Positions 36,620 through 44,975 of a stretch of DNA of 64,000 bases are shown in pieces. A program made the translations under genes and the position numbers. Position 1 is the stretch's first letter. Each line of letters opens with the position of its first letter. Below the pieces are notes generated by a model that saw only the letters and a program-made list of their open reading frames with translations, made no database searches and was not told the origin of the DNA. Origin of the DNA: Anaerocolumna sp. MB42-C2 (GTDB taxonomy: Bacteria; Bacillota; Clostridia; Lachnospirales; Lachnospiraceae); contig NZ_CP133190.1 of NCBI RefSeq assembly GCF_030913705.1, positions 3,805,501 through 3,869,500 of the forward strand. Direction: 5' to 3'.

Positions 36620-37837
36620 ATGGTTAATATAGCAGTATTAGGTTATGGCACAGTAGGATCCGGTGTTGTAGAAGTGCTTAACGTAAATGGCGATAGTATA
36701 AATAAACGCTGCGGGCAAGAGATTAACGTGAAATATATTTTGGATTTAAGGGATTTCCCGGGAGACCCCATTCAGGAAAAAATAGTCCATGATTTCAATA
36801 TAGTTGTAAATGATCCGGAAGTCAAAATAATTGTAGAAGTAATGGGCGGTGTTGAGCCTGCGTACACCTTTGTAAAAGAGGCGATTTTGAAGGGGAAGAG
36901 CGTTTGTACTTCCAATAAGGAATTAGTTGCCAAGCACGGAGCCGAACTTTTAGAGTTGTCTAAAGCTAAAAAAGTTAATTTTTTATTTGAGGCAAGTGTC
37001 GGGGGCGGTATTCCTATTATCCGTCCTTTAAATCAATCCCTAACTGCAGATGAAATTGAAGAAATCACCGGTATTTTAAATGGAACAACAAATTATATAT
37101 TGACAAAAATGAGCAATGAAGGCTCAGATTTTGATTCTGTATTAAAAGAAGCACAGAGTAAAGGTTATGCAGAGCGTAATCCGGAAGCGGACATAGAAGG
37201 TTTTGATGCCTGCAGGAAAATAGCAATATTATCTTCTCTTGCATTTGGAATGCAGGTGGATTTTGAAGATATTTATACCGAGGGTATTACCAAAATAACA
37301 GATGCGGACATTAAGTATGCAAAAGCCATGGGAGCCAGCATAAAGTTACTTGGTACCAGCAGAAAAGAGCAGGATCATGTATATGCCATGGTTGCACCTA
37401 TGTTAATTAAGCCTACACATCCATTATTCAGTGTAAATGATGTATTTAACGGGATCTTCGTAAGAGGTAATGTAATCGGTGATGTTATGTTCTATGGCAG
37501 CGGTGCCGGTAAATTACCAACGGCCAGTGCGGTGGTGGCAGATGTTGTAGATGCAGCAAAACATATCGGTACCAATATCATGACTCTATGGAGCAGTAAA
37601 AAATTAAAATTATCGGACATTAAAAATGCGAAACACAGATATTTCGTTCGAGTTGCAGACAACTCCAATGAAATGAAAGAAAAGGTTGCTTATCTCTTCG
37701 GCCAGGTGGAAGAAGTGAAAGCACCCGGTTTAGAGAGTGAATATGCATTTATTACGATGCCGATGAGTGAAGAAATATATCAGGAAAAAGCATCAGACAC
37801 GGATAAGATCGTAAGTATGATACGTGTTATGTTTTAA
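36620..37837 (+). CDS. hom: Homoserine dehydrogenase
   Basis: Reduces aspartate semialdehyde to homoserine with NAD(P)H. 405 residues from ATG 36620 (MVNIAVLGYGTVGSGVVEVL, Rossmann loop); agaggagacagt is its binding site, whereas the longer frame from 36584 has none. EVMGGVEPAYTFVKEAILKGKSVCTSNKELVAKHG and the catalytic region ASVGGGIPIIRPLN..GILNGTTNYILTKM, EADIEGFDACRKIAIL are clear. A C-terminal ACT domain (about 330-405) suggests threonine feedback. Second gene of the operon ACT-hom-apgM-lysC. Confidence 0.95.
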   Translation: MVNIAVLGYGTVGSGVVEVLNVNGDSINKRCGQEINVKYILDLRDFPGDPIQEKIVHDFNIVVNDPEVKIIVEVMGGVEPAYTFVKEAILKGKSVCTSNKELVAKHGAELLELSKAKKVNFLFEASVGGGIPIIRPLNQSLTADEIEEITGILNGTTNYILTKMSNEGSDFDSVLKEAQSKGYAERNPEADIEGFDACRKIAILSSLAFGMQVDFEDIYTEGITKITDADIKYAKAMGASIKLLGTSRKEQDHVYAMVAPMLIKPTHPLFSVNDVFNGIFVRGNVIGDVMFYGSGAGKLPTASAVVADVVDAAKHIGTNIMTLWSSKKLKLSDIKNAKHRYFVRVADNSNEMKEKVAYLFGQVEEVKAPGLESEYAFITMPMSEEIYQEKASDTDKIVSMIRVMF

Positions 37838-37907
37838 TAGACGTGTGGTGCATGCAGTTAGGGAGTAAAGTTGAAAGAAAATAAAATAAGTGAAAGGAAT
37901 GCCAGTT

Positions 37908-37991
37908 ATGATTCTTTCAACTATTTATGATGGCAGTATCGCAGACAGGTCTGCGATATGCAATTGCAGATTGCAATGGGTGCAAAAATGA
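37908..37991 (+). CDS. 27-codon upstream ORF coupled to the apgM-like gene
   Basis: ATG 37908, preceded by tgaaaggaatgccagtt, opens a 27-residue frame whose TGA (37989-37991) overlaps the apgM ATG (37988-37990) as ATGA. The apgM gene has no good site of its own, so its translation may depend on this small frame. The RNA here can fold: gttgaaag with ctttcaac, and tatcgcaga with tctgcgata, inside the frame. The peptide contains two Cys but no obvious run of Thr, Ile, Lys or Met codons, so it is not a classical attenuator peptide. Inference only. Confidence 0.45.
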   Translation: MILSTIYDGSIADRSAICNCRLQWVQK

Positions 37992-39190
37992 AGTACATTA
38001 TTATACTGGGCGATGGTATGGCGGATGAACCAATTGAAGAATTAGGGGGAAAAACCCCGTTAGAATATGCGGTTACACCAACCATGGATGAATTAGCGAA
38101 AAAGTCAGAAATAGGGCTGTGCCACACTATACCGGAGGGTATGAAGCCGGGCAGTGATACCGCTAATTTATCCGTGCTTGGATATAACCCCAGACAGTAT
38201 TATACCGGGCGCTCACCGCTTGAAGCATTAAGCATCGGTGTGGATATGAAACCAACGGATATAGCATTAAGATGTAATATTGTTACCTTGTCGGATGATA
38301 ATCTTCCCTATGAAGAAAAAACCATTCTGGATCACAGCTCCAGCGAAATTTCAACAGAAGATGCAGCGGTATTGTTAGAAGCGGTAAGACAGGAATTAGA
38401 AAATGATACTTATAAGTATTATGTCGGGACAAGCTACAGACATCTTACCATATGGGATAAAGGCGAAGTAGTGGAATTGATTCCCCCCCATGATATCCTG
38501 GGCAGGGTAATAGGAACATATTTACCGCAGGATGAATATCTAAAAGATATGATGAAAAAAAGTTATGATATCTTAAATAATCATCCGCTTAATATAGAAA
38601 GAGCTAAAAAAGGTTTAAATAAAGCGAATTCCATATGGTTTTGGGGAGCAGGAACCAGACCGGCCTTAAAGGCTTTTGAAGAAAAGTTCCATAAGAAAGG
38701 TGCTATGATTTCAGCAGTTGACTTATTAAAAGGAATAGCAGTAGGAGCTAAGATGGAAGTCGTGGAAGTGGAAGGAGCGGACGGAACGCTTCACACCAAT
38801 TATGTTGGAAAAGCCATGGCGGGAGTAAAAGAAATACTTGAAAAAAATTGTGATTTTGTATATATTCATATAGAAGCACCTGATGAGATGGGTCATCAAG
38901 GCAGTATCCCGAATAAAATAAAAGCAATAGAGTATTTGGATAATAAGGTCATTAAAATAGTAAAGGAACAGATGGATTTAAGTAAAGTTCCGTACCGGAT
39001 GTTAATTATGCCGGATCATCCGACACCGATTTACTGCCGTACCCATACCAGTGATCCTGTACCCTATATGCTTTATGATAGTACTAAGGAACTTAATCAC
39101 TCCTGGAACTACAATGAAGCGGAAGCAAGGTTAAGCGGTAATACTGTTAATCATGGATATGAAATAATTAATAAATTGTTTGAGGTATAA
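37988..39190 (+). CDS. ApgM-type phosphoglycerate mutase-like protein; probable alternative homoserine kinase
   Basis: 400 residues from ATG 37988 (MKYIIILGDGMADEPIEELGGKTPLEYA). Alkaline-phosphatase-superfamily metal motifs: GDGMAD, the Ser/Thr region PGSDTANLSVLGYNP (about 48-62), HIEAPDEMGHQG, and PDHPTPIYCRTHTSDPVPY. This is the archaeal-type 2,3-BPG-independent mutase family (COG3635). Members found between hom and lysC in bacteria lacking thrB have been proposed to act as homoserine kinase; that context is exact here, with no thrB visible. I favour the kinase role on context, though mutase activity cannot be excluded. Translationally coupled to a small upstream frame. Confidence 0.8.
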   Translation: MKYIIILGDGMADEPIEELGGKTPLEYAVTPTMDELAKKSEIGLCHTIPEGMKPGSDTANLSVLGYNPRQYYTGRSPLEALSIGVDMKPTDIALRCNIVTLSDDNLPYEEKTILDHSSSEISTEDAAVLLEAVRQELENDTYKYYVGTSYRHLTIWDKGEVVELIPPHDILGRVIGTYLPQDEYLKDMMKKSYDILNNHPLNIERAKKGLNKANSIWFWGAGTRPALKAFEEKFHKKGAMISAVDLLKGIAVGAKMEVVEVEGADGTLHTNYVGKAMAGVKEILEKNCDFVYIHIEAPDEMGHQGSIPNKIKAIEYLDNKVIKIVKEQMDLSKVPYRMLIMPDHPTPIYCRTHTSDPVPYMLYDSTKELNHSWNYNEAEARLSGNTVNHGYEIINKLFEV

Positions 39191-39275
39191 TTCTTACAAA
39201 ATTAAAAATATAAGCAAAATAATCTGAGGGGTTAACCTGCAGATGCAAGCGAAAAATGAATATAGGAGGCAGCGT

Positions 39276-40484
39276 ATGCTTATTGTTAAAAAATTCGGCG
39301 GAACATCAGTAGCCGATAAGGAGAGAATTTTTAATGTTGCAGGTAGAATTATTGAAGATTATAAAAAAGGCAACGAGGTGGTAGTAGTATTATCTGCTAT
39401 GGGAAAACAGACAGATGTCCTGTTAAACCAGGCGAAGGATATTAACCCTAATGCATCAAAAAGAGAAATCGATATGCTGTTAACAACCGGAGAGCAGATT
39501 TCCGTAGCTTTAATGGCTATGGCTTTGGACTCATTGGGAGTACCGGCCGTATCATTAAATGCATTTCAGGTAGCGATGCATACCACATCCGTATATGGCA
39601 ACGCAAGGCTTAAAAGAATTGATTCCGAACGAATCAGAAATGAGCTTGCTAATAAAAAGGTGGTTATTATAACCGGATTCCAAGGTATAAATAAATTTGA
39701 TGACTATACCACTCTTGGCCGCGGCGGTTCTGATACAACAGCAGTAGCACTTGCAGCAGCCTTAAATGCAGACGCATGTGAAATTTATACGGATGTTGAC
39801 GGAGTATTTACGGCGGATCCAAGGCTTGTACCGACTGCCAGGAAATTGGACGAAATCACTTATGATGAAATGTTAGAGCTTGCTTCTTTAGGTGCAGGAG
39901 TATTACACAACAGATCAGTCGAAATGGCGAAAAAATATGGAGTACAGTTAGTTGTACGTTCTAGTTTAAATTTATCAGAAGGAACCATAGTGAAGGAGGA
40001 AGTTAAAATGGAGAAAATGCTTATTAGCGGCGTAGCTGCAGATAAAAATACTGCCCGTATCGCAGTGATTGGATTAGAGGATCAACCTGGAGTAGCTTTT
40101 AAATTATTTAATCACCTGGCAAAATATAATATTAATGTTGATATTATTCTTCAATCCGTAGGCCGTGACGGTACGAAAGATATCAGCTTTACCGTATCCG
40201 AAGACAGTTTGGAGGAAGCTGTTGAAATCTTAGAGCGTCACAGACAGGGTAGTTTAAAATGCCAGAAGATTGATGTGGAGAAATCCGTAGCGAAAGTATC
40301 CATCGTTGGTGCAGGTATGATGTCCAATGCCGGTGTAGCTGCTAAAATGTTTGAAGCACTGTATGATTGTGGTGTAAATATTAAAATGATTTCAACTTCC
40401 GAAATCAGAGTTACTGTATTAATCGATGAAATTTATGTTGAAAAAGCAATGAGAGCGGTTCATGATAAATTTAGCCTAAGTTAA
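39276..40484 (+). CDS. lysC: Aspartate kinase, two-ACT type
   Basis: Phosphorylates aspartate, the first step to Lys, Thr and Met. 402 residues from ATG 39276 (MLIVKKFGGTSVADKERIF), after ataggaggcagcgt; the longer frame lacks a site. Kinase domain motifs: KKFGGTSV, LLTTGEQISVALMAMAL, GFQGINKFDDYTTLGRGGSDTTAVALAAALNAD. C-terminal ACT pair: TARIAVIGLEDQPGVAFKLFNHLA and VAKVSIVGAGMMSNAGVAAKMFEAL. Size and layout match Bacillus aspartokinase II, the lysine-sensitive enzyme made as alpha and beta subunits. End of the hom operon. Confidence 0.95.
   Translation: MLIVKKFGGTSVADKERIFNVAGRIIEDYKKGNEVVVVLSAMGKQTDVLLNQAKDINPNASKREIDMLLTTGEQISVALMAMALDSLGVPAVSLNAFQVAMHTTSVYGNARLKRIDSERIRNELANKKVVIITGFQGINKFDDYTTLGRGGSDTTAVALAAALNADACEIYTDVDGVFTADPRLVPTARKLDEITYDEMLELASLGAGVLHNRSVEMAKKYGVQLVVRSSLNLSEGTIVKEEVKMEKMLISGVAADKNTARIAVIGLEDQPGVAFKLFNHLAKYNINVDIILQSVGRDGTKDISFTVSEDSLEEAVEILERHRQGSLKCQKIDVEKSVAKVSIVGAGMMSNAGVAAKMFEALYDCGVNIKMISTSEIRVTVLIDEIYVEKAMRAVHDKFSLS
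39992..40484 (+). promoter_or_regulatory. Internal ribosome binding site and start for the aspartokinase beta subunit
   Basis: Within lysC, aaggagga at 39993-40000 lies 7 bases before an in-frame ATG at 40008 (codon 245). Translation from there would give a 158-residue protein consisting of the ACT region. In B. subtilis lysC the beta subunit starts at an equivalent internal codon (about 246) with an internal Shine-Dalgarno, forming an alpha2-beta2 enzyme. The match in position and signal strength makes the same arrangement likely here. Confidence 0.8.
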
Positions 40485-40493
40485 GTTTAATAT

Positions 40494-40556
40494 AAAAAAG
40501 CCGGAACCTTTGGGGATTGGATTCCTTTTTCTCAAGGTTCCGGCTTTTTTTATTTG
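40494..40556 (+). terminator. lysC operon terminator
   Basis: aaaaaagccggaacctt (40494-40510) pairs with aaggttccggctttttt (40534-40550), ending in a T run. Confidence 0.92.
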
Positions 40557-40571
40557 GAGGAAGAAAATTTT

Positions 40572-41219
40572 ATGGAAATAAATCAATTAAAGAGCAGAAA
40601 CATCATTTTTACCTATAACATTCCGGACGGTTGGGATCTTAATCTACAACTGGTTAAAGGAAATAAGTATAATTACATCATTGACACCGGGTTAGGCTCT
40701 CTTAGTATCTTACCGGTGATCAACTATATAAAAGATGATAAGAAGCCAACCATTGTGATTAATACCCATTCCCATTGGGATCATATATGGGGGAACCACG
40801 TGCTGGGTGACTCAGTTATCATATCCCATTATCTGTGCAGAGAACGAATGGATCAAAACTTCGAGGATATGTTACAAAAGAAACGAAAGTATCTTAATGG
40901 TGAAACCAGGAAGTATCTTCCAAACCTTACTTTTGAAAATCAATTATATTTTCCTGAAGATGGAATAAGGCTTTTCTATACACCGGGCCATACAAAGGAC
41001 TCCATAAGTGTATTGGATGAAGTTGATAAAGTAATAAATGTGGGGGATAACGTGGGTGATAACCTGGAAGAACTGATTCCAAGCTTGGAGTGTGAAAAAT
41101 CCGAATATATGGAAACTATAGAGAACTATAAAAAGCTGGAGTTTGAATTCCTTGTATCCGGTCATAACACTATTTTGAAAAAAGATATATTTGATAAAAT
41201 ACAGGCAATGATATTATGA
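40572..41219 (+). CDS. MBL-fold metallo-hydrolase
   Basis: 215 residues from ATG 40572 (MEINQLKSRNIIFTYNIPDG) with ggaggaagaaaatttt; a TTG at 40554 lies before the site and is rejected. The metallo-beta-lactamase motif NTHSHWDHIWGNHVLG (HxHxDH, about residues 67-82), the later FYTPGHTKDSISV (third His) and VGDNVGDN (bridging Asp) and SGHN give a complete two-metal site. Closest in style to glyoxalase II-like or general MBL hydrolases; no substrate can be named. It stands between the lysC terminator and the FNT gene. Confidence 0.85.
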   Translation: MEINQLKSRNIIFTYNIPDGWDLNLQLVKGNKYNYIIDTGLGSLSILPVINYIKDDKKPTIVINTHSHWDHIWGNHVLGDSVIISHYLCRERMDQNFEDMLQKKRKYLNGETRKYLPNLTFENQLYFPEDGIRLFYTPGHTKDSISVLDEVDKVINVGDNVGDNLEELIPSLECEKSEYMETIENYKKLEFEFLVSGHNTILKKDIFDKIQAMIL

Positions 41220-41349
41220 TTAAATTTATCATGTAAACATTTCATATATATTTTTTGGGGGGGCTATGATATAATGTCTTCGTCATTCTATCAGCGCCGA
41301 ACGAAGTGAGTGCGCAATTTAAATCAGAAACTAAAAGGAAGAATAAGTT

Positions 41350-41982
41350 ATGAAAACATTTATAAAAGCAATAATGGCAGGAATAGCAATCAGTATCGGG
41401 GGAACAATTTATCTGACCTTGGAGAACCATATAGCGGGGTCATTCCTATTCGCCATAGGGTTATTTACCATTTATACTTTCGGGTTGAATTTATACACGG
41501 GTAAAGTATGTTATATCCCCAATGAAAAGCCGAAATTCCTGTTAACCATATTAATTGTTTTATTGGGAAATGCAGTTGGAACCGTAGGGATGGGATACTT
41601 GTACCGCGGTACCAAACTGGTTAAATTAGTGGAACATACCTCTGAACTGGTTCAGTTAAAATTATCGGATACAATCTTCAGTACCCTTATTATGGCTATA
41701 TCCTGCGGATTAATGATGTGTATAGCAGTGATCGGATTTCAGACGATTAAAGACAGCGTGGGAAAACACTTAGCATTAATACTGCCGATCATGGTATTTA
41801 TATTATCGGGATATGAGCACAGTGTTGCGGACATGTTTTACTTTACCCTGGCAAATGCCTGGAGCGGAAAAGCTTTTATATACATAATCGTAATTGCCAT
41901 TGGCAATATGGCCGGTGGATGCTTATTGCCCATGGCCGCCCGGGTATTGGATCATGAAAAGTTAGGATGTCTGCATGAATAA
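41350..41982 (+). CDS. Formate/nitrite transporter (FNT) family channel
   Basis: 210 residues with six membrane segments, shorter than typical FocA (about 285). Family signs: AIMAGIAISIGGTIYLTLE at the N end, FTIYTFGLNLYTGKVCYIP (the GxNLYTGK region), LLGNAVGTV, and FILSGYEHSVADMFYF, where the central His in GYEHSVA corresponds to the channel His of FNT proteins. ATG 41350 follows aaaaggaagaataagtt. In an anaerobic fermenter formate export or HS-/formate exchange is plausible; substrate inferred from family only. Monocistronic. Confidence 0.85.
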   Translation: MKTFIKAIMAGIAISIGGTIYLTLENHIAGSFLFAIGLFTIYTFGLNLYTGKVCYIPNEKPKFLLTILIVLLGNAVGTVGMGYLYRGTKLVKLVEHTSELVQLKLSDTIFSTLIMAISCGLMMCIAVIGFQTIKDSVGKHLALILPIMVFILSGYEHSVADMFYFTLANAWSGKAFIYIIVIAIGNMAGGCLLPMAARVLDHEKLGCLHE

Positions 41983-42037
41983 TCCGGTTTAGAATAATTT
42001 TGAAGTAAATAAATTTTTTCCATAGAAGGGGTTCCAT

Positions 42038-42760
42038 ATGAAAAAAGTTGAATTGGCATATCAGAAAATATACGGTTTAATTAAAAATGAAATTGAAAGA
42101 GGTAATTACCCTATAGGAACATTTCTGCCCATTGAAGCTGACTTGGAGGAAATATATAAAGTAAGCAGAACAACAATCCGGAAAGCTATGAAACTGCTTG
42201 CAGATGAGGAATATGTGGAAATCAGACAGGGACGGGGAACTATGGTTCTGGATCATAAAGCACAGCAGGATTTCAACGGGGTAACTTCTGTGACAGAATC
42301 TCTGAGGAACAAAGGTTATGAAGTGACAACCCAAAGTATGTATATTGACATTATTCCCGCATCCGTAAAGCTTCAATCCCAGCTGAAATTAAGGGATAAT
42401 GAAGAAATAGCCAGGATTCAGAGAATACAGCTGGCTGATGGGAAGCCGATTTGCATCATGAATAATTATATTCCATATAGTCTGGTACCGGAAATTGAAC
42501 AATACAATGGTAAATTTAGTGCACTTTATGAGTTCCTGGAGAAAAATTATCAGATAATGATTGAAAATACGGAGGATATTATTTATGCTGCCGCTGCGGA
42601 GTTATACGAAGCACAGGTACTTAATGTCACGCCAGGTACTTCATTACTTTATATTGACAGGATTTGTTATGCTAAAGAAAAGCCCATATGCCGTGACGAA
42701 GTAAAAATTATAGGCAGCCGTTATGAAGTCAGGGTATGTGCTTTTGGTCGAAAGAAATAG
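42038..42760 (+). CDS. GntR-family transcriptional regulator (HutC/UTRA type)
   Basis: 240 residues. N-terminal winged helix (YQKIYGLIKNEIERGNYPIGTFLPIEADLEEIYKVSRTTIRKAMKLLADEEYVEIRQGRGTMV split over about 6-68) and a C-terminal UTRA ligand-binding domain (about 90-235) with IARIQRIQLADGKPICIMNNYIP and LYIDRICYAKEKPICRDEVKI. It ends 9 bases before deoC, so it most likely controls deoC, with a sugar phosphate such as deoxyribose-5-phosphate as a candidate effector (inference). Confidence 0.9.
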   Translation: MKKVELAYQKIYGLIKNEIERGNYPIGTFLPIEADLEEIYKVSRTTIRKAMKLLADEEYVEIRQGRGTMVLDHKAQQDFNGVTSVTESLRNKGYEVTTQSMYIDIIPASVKLQSQLKLRDNEEIARIQRIQLADGKPICIMNNYIPYSLVPEIEQYNGKFSALYEFLEKNYQIMIENTEDIIYAAAAELYEAQVLNVTPGTSLLYIDRICYAKEKPICRDEVKIIGSRYEVRVCAFGRKK

Positions 42761-42769
42761 GAGGAACTA

Positions 42770-43441
42770 ATGGATAAGGACTTTTTAAAAAATCTACCCA
42801 AACTTATGGATATCAGTTGTGTAAAAGCAGACAACAGTATGGAGGAGATAGAAGAAATGATTGAAGCCGCCTGGAAATACAGGTGTGCCTGTGTATTTAC
42901 CCTGCCGGCTTTTGCCGGTTTAACCTTAAAAGAGCTCTCCGGCAGCGGGGTAAAAACTGGAGGGGTCATCGGTTTTCCGTCCGGCGGTGATACCAGCGGG
43001 GCAAAGCTGTATCAGGCAGTGGAATTGCTTTTGCTTGGCTGTGGGGAACTGGATATGGTTATTAACCAGACAGCTCTAAAAAGCCGTATGGATCAGTATA
43101 TAACGGATGAAATCGGGTCCGTTGTTAAGGAAGCGGGAAAGGTTCCGGTAAAAGTTATACTGGAAATCAGTAATTTATATGAGGAAGAGATCAACCGGGG
43201 CTGCAATCTGGTAATTCAGGCCGGGGCAGAATACGTGAAAAGCGGTACCGGATGGACTGGCATACCGACAACGGTTTTGGATATTCAAAGAATCAGTGGG
43301 ATTGTAAAGGGCAGGATTAAAATAAAAGCAGCAGGGGGAATCAGGAACCTGGATACCATGTATGAAATGTATCAATGGGGCTGCAGCCGGTTTGGCGTAG
43401 GATTAAAAACAGCCCAGGAAATATTAAAAATCTATACATAA
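42770..43441 (+). CDS. deoC: Deoxyribose-phosphate aldolase
   Basis: Splits 2-deoxyribose-5-phosphate into acetaldehyde and glyceraldehyde-3-phosphate. 223 residues, TIM barrel. Catalytic pattern: GELDMVINQTALKSR (proton-relay Asp, about residue 90-94), EYVKSGTGWTG (Schiff-base Lys, about 158) and KIKAAGGIRNLDTMYEMYQWGCSRFGVG (second Lys, about 186). The sequence is somewhat divergent from classical DeoC, so a related aldehyde-lyase substrate is possible. Same operon as the GntR regulator; a strong separate promoter and an alcohol dehydrogenase follow. Confidence 0.85.
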   Translation: MDKDFLKNLPKLMDISCVKADNSMEEIEEMIEAAWKYRCACVFTLPAFAGLTLKELSGSGVKTGGVIGFPSGGDTSGAKLYQAVELLLLGCGELDMVINQTALKSRMDQYITDEIGSVVKEAGKVPVKVILEISNLYEEEINRGCNLVIQAGAEYVKSGTGWTGIPTTVLDIQRISGIVKGRIKIKAAGGIRNLDTMYEMYQWGCSRFGVGLKTAQEILKIYT

Positions 43442-43595
43442 TCTTTTGATGATGAATCTAGATACAAATTCTTTCTGTATGTTAAATATTTGACAAAAAA
43501 ACTCTGTAAATCTTTATTATTTCAACTTTATTTCCATGTAAAATTGTATATTCAGCCTATTTAAATATTGATATTGCTATGTAACTGAAATTACA

Positions 43596-43623
43596 TTGAC
43601 AAAAATTTAACAGATGATATAAT
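43596..43623 (+). promoter_or_regulatory. Strong promoter of the alcohol dehydrogenase gene
   Basis: TTGACA at 43596-43601 and TATAAT at 43618-43623 with a 16-bp spacer, both hexamers perfect, 54 bases before the start codon. Suggests high expression. Confidence 0.85.
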
Positions 43624-43677
43624 AGGAATGTATTTGGAAACATACTTAATAGATTACTTAAGAAAGAGGTAAGGACT

Positions 43678-44733
43678 ATGAAAGGTTATGCAATGTTAGG
43701 TATTGGAAAAGTTGGCTGGATAGAAAAGAATGCGCCGGAATGCGGGCCGCTTGATGCAATTGTAAAACCAATTGCCGTATCTCCATGTACATCCGATGTA
43801 CATACTGTTTGGGAAGGTGCGATTGGTGAACGTTCAGATATGATTCTTGGACATGAAGCGGTAGGTGAAATTACTGAGGTAGGTAAATTAGTAAAAGATT
43901 TTAAAGTTGGTGATAAAGTTATAGTACCGGCGATCACACCGGACTGGGGCTCTATTGAGGCGCAAGCCGGATATTCCATGCATTCCGGCGGTATGCTCGC
44001 AGGTTGGAAGTTTTCTAATTTCAAAGACGGAGTTTTCGGAGAATATTTTCATGTTAATGAAGCAGATGCAAATCTCGCTATTCTGCCGGATGGTATAAAA
44101 CCTGAGGATGCCGTAATGCTAAGTGATATGGTTCCAACCGGATTCCACGGTGTAGAACTTGCCGATGTGCAGTTTGGTGACAGTGTACTCGTTGTGGGTA
44201 TTGGACCTGTAGGTTTAATGGCAGTTGCAGGTGCGGCTTTACGCGGTGCATCTAAACTCTACGCGGTAGGTTCCAGACCGAATTGCGCACGTATAGCCAA
44301 AGAATATGGTGCAACAGATATCATAAATTACCGTGAGGGAGATATTGTTGAACAGGTATTGGAGAAAAGTCACGGAACCGGTGTTGACAAGATTATTATT
44401 GCAGGCGGTGACAATGATACCTTTATTCAGGCAGTAAAAATGTTAAAACCGGGCGGAAGAATCGGTAATGTTAATTATTTGGGCGAAGGAGATTATATCA
44501 GAATTCCCAGAACAGAATGGGGCTGCGGTATGGGTCATAAAATTATAGCCGGAGGTCTTATGCCTGGGGGAAGACTTCGTATGGAAAAACTTGTTTCCCT
44601 GATGCAGACCGGACGGCTTGATACCAGTAAATTACTCACTCATAGATTTCAGGGTTTCGATCATATAGAAGAAGCTTTATTATTAATGAAAAATAAACCA
44701 AGTGATTTAATAAAGCCGGTTGTCACGATATAA
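43678..44733 (+). CDS. adh: Zinc-dependent NADP-type secondary alcohol dehydrogenase
   Basis: 351 residues, the same length as the Clostridium beijerinckii and Thermoanaerobacter secondary ADHs and strikingly similar to them: SPCTSDVHTVWEGAIG, GHEAVGEITEVG, AGWKFSNFKDGVFGEYFHVN, EWGCGMGHK and GFDHIEEALLLMKNKPSDLI. Catalytic zinc ligands Cys37, His59 and Asp150 are all present, with Glu60. Rossmann motif VVGIGPVGLMAVAGA and the following SRPNC stretch fit NADPH preference. It interconverts ketones/aldehydes and secondary or primary alcohols in fermentation. ATG 43678 with gaaagaggtaaggact. Monocistronic with a strong promoter. Confidence 0.92.
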   Translation: MKGYAMLGIGKVGWIEKNAPECGPLDAIVKPIAVSPCTSDVHTVWEGAIGERSDMILGHEAVGEITEVGKLVKDFKVGDKVIVPAITPDWGSIEAQAGYSMHSGGMLAGWKFSNFKDGVFGEYFHVNEADANLAILPDGIKPEDAVMLSDMVPTGFHGVELADVQFGDSVLVVGIGPVGLMAVAGAALRGASKLYAVGSRPNCARIAKEYGATDIINYREGDIVEQVLEKSHGTGVDKIIIAGGDNDTFIQAVKMLKPGGRIGNVNYLGEGDYIRIPRTEWGCGMGHKIIAGGLMPGGRLRMEKLVSLMQTGRLDTSKLLTHRFQGFDHIEEALLLMKNKPSDLIKPVVTI

Positions 44734-44749
44734 GACTATATAAAATAGC

Positions 44750-44885
44750 GTGTGATAATTATTCAACAGAGACGTTTTCTCATTCGTTTGCCGCAAGCGG
44801 TACATAAGGCCATGCAGATAAGTGTATTGCCACAACCTAAGTACCGATGGCGGCAAACGGTCTCTTTGTGGATTAATGATCATAC
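44750..44885. repeat. 136-bp palindromic element between adh and the PrpR-like gene
   Basis: Outer arms around gtgtgataattattcaac (44750 on) and the reverse complement gattaatgatcatac (to 44885); inner arms cgtttgccgcaagcggtac (44784-44802) and gtaccgatggcggcaaacg (44841-44859). The loop carries cctaagtacc (44836-44845), the same 10-mer that sits at the equivalent place in the 23851-24052 palindrome, so the two may be related. Confidence 0.65.
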
Positions 44886-44975
44886 GCTAATCTATTGTTT
44901 ATCACATACTCAAATCGCATTTCGTCTGATAAATCGATTTTTTCTACTGATATACTTTCTTTGTGGGTTGTCAGT

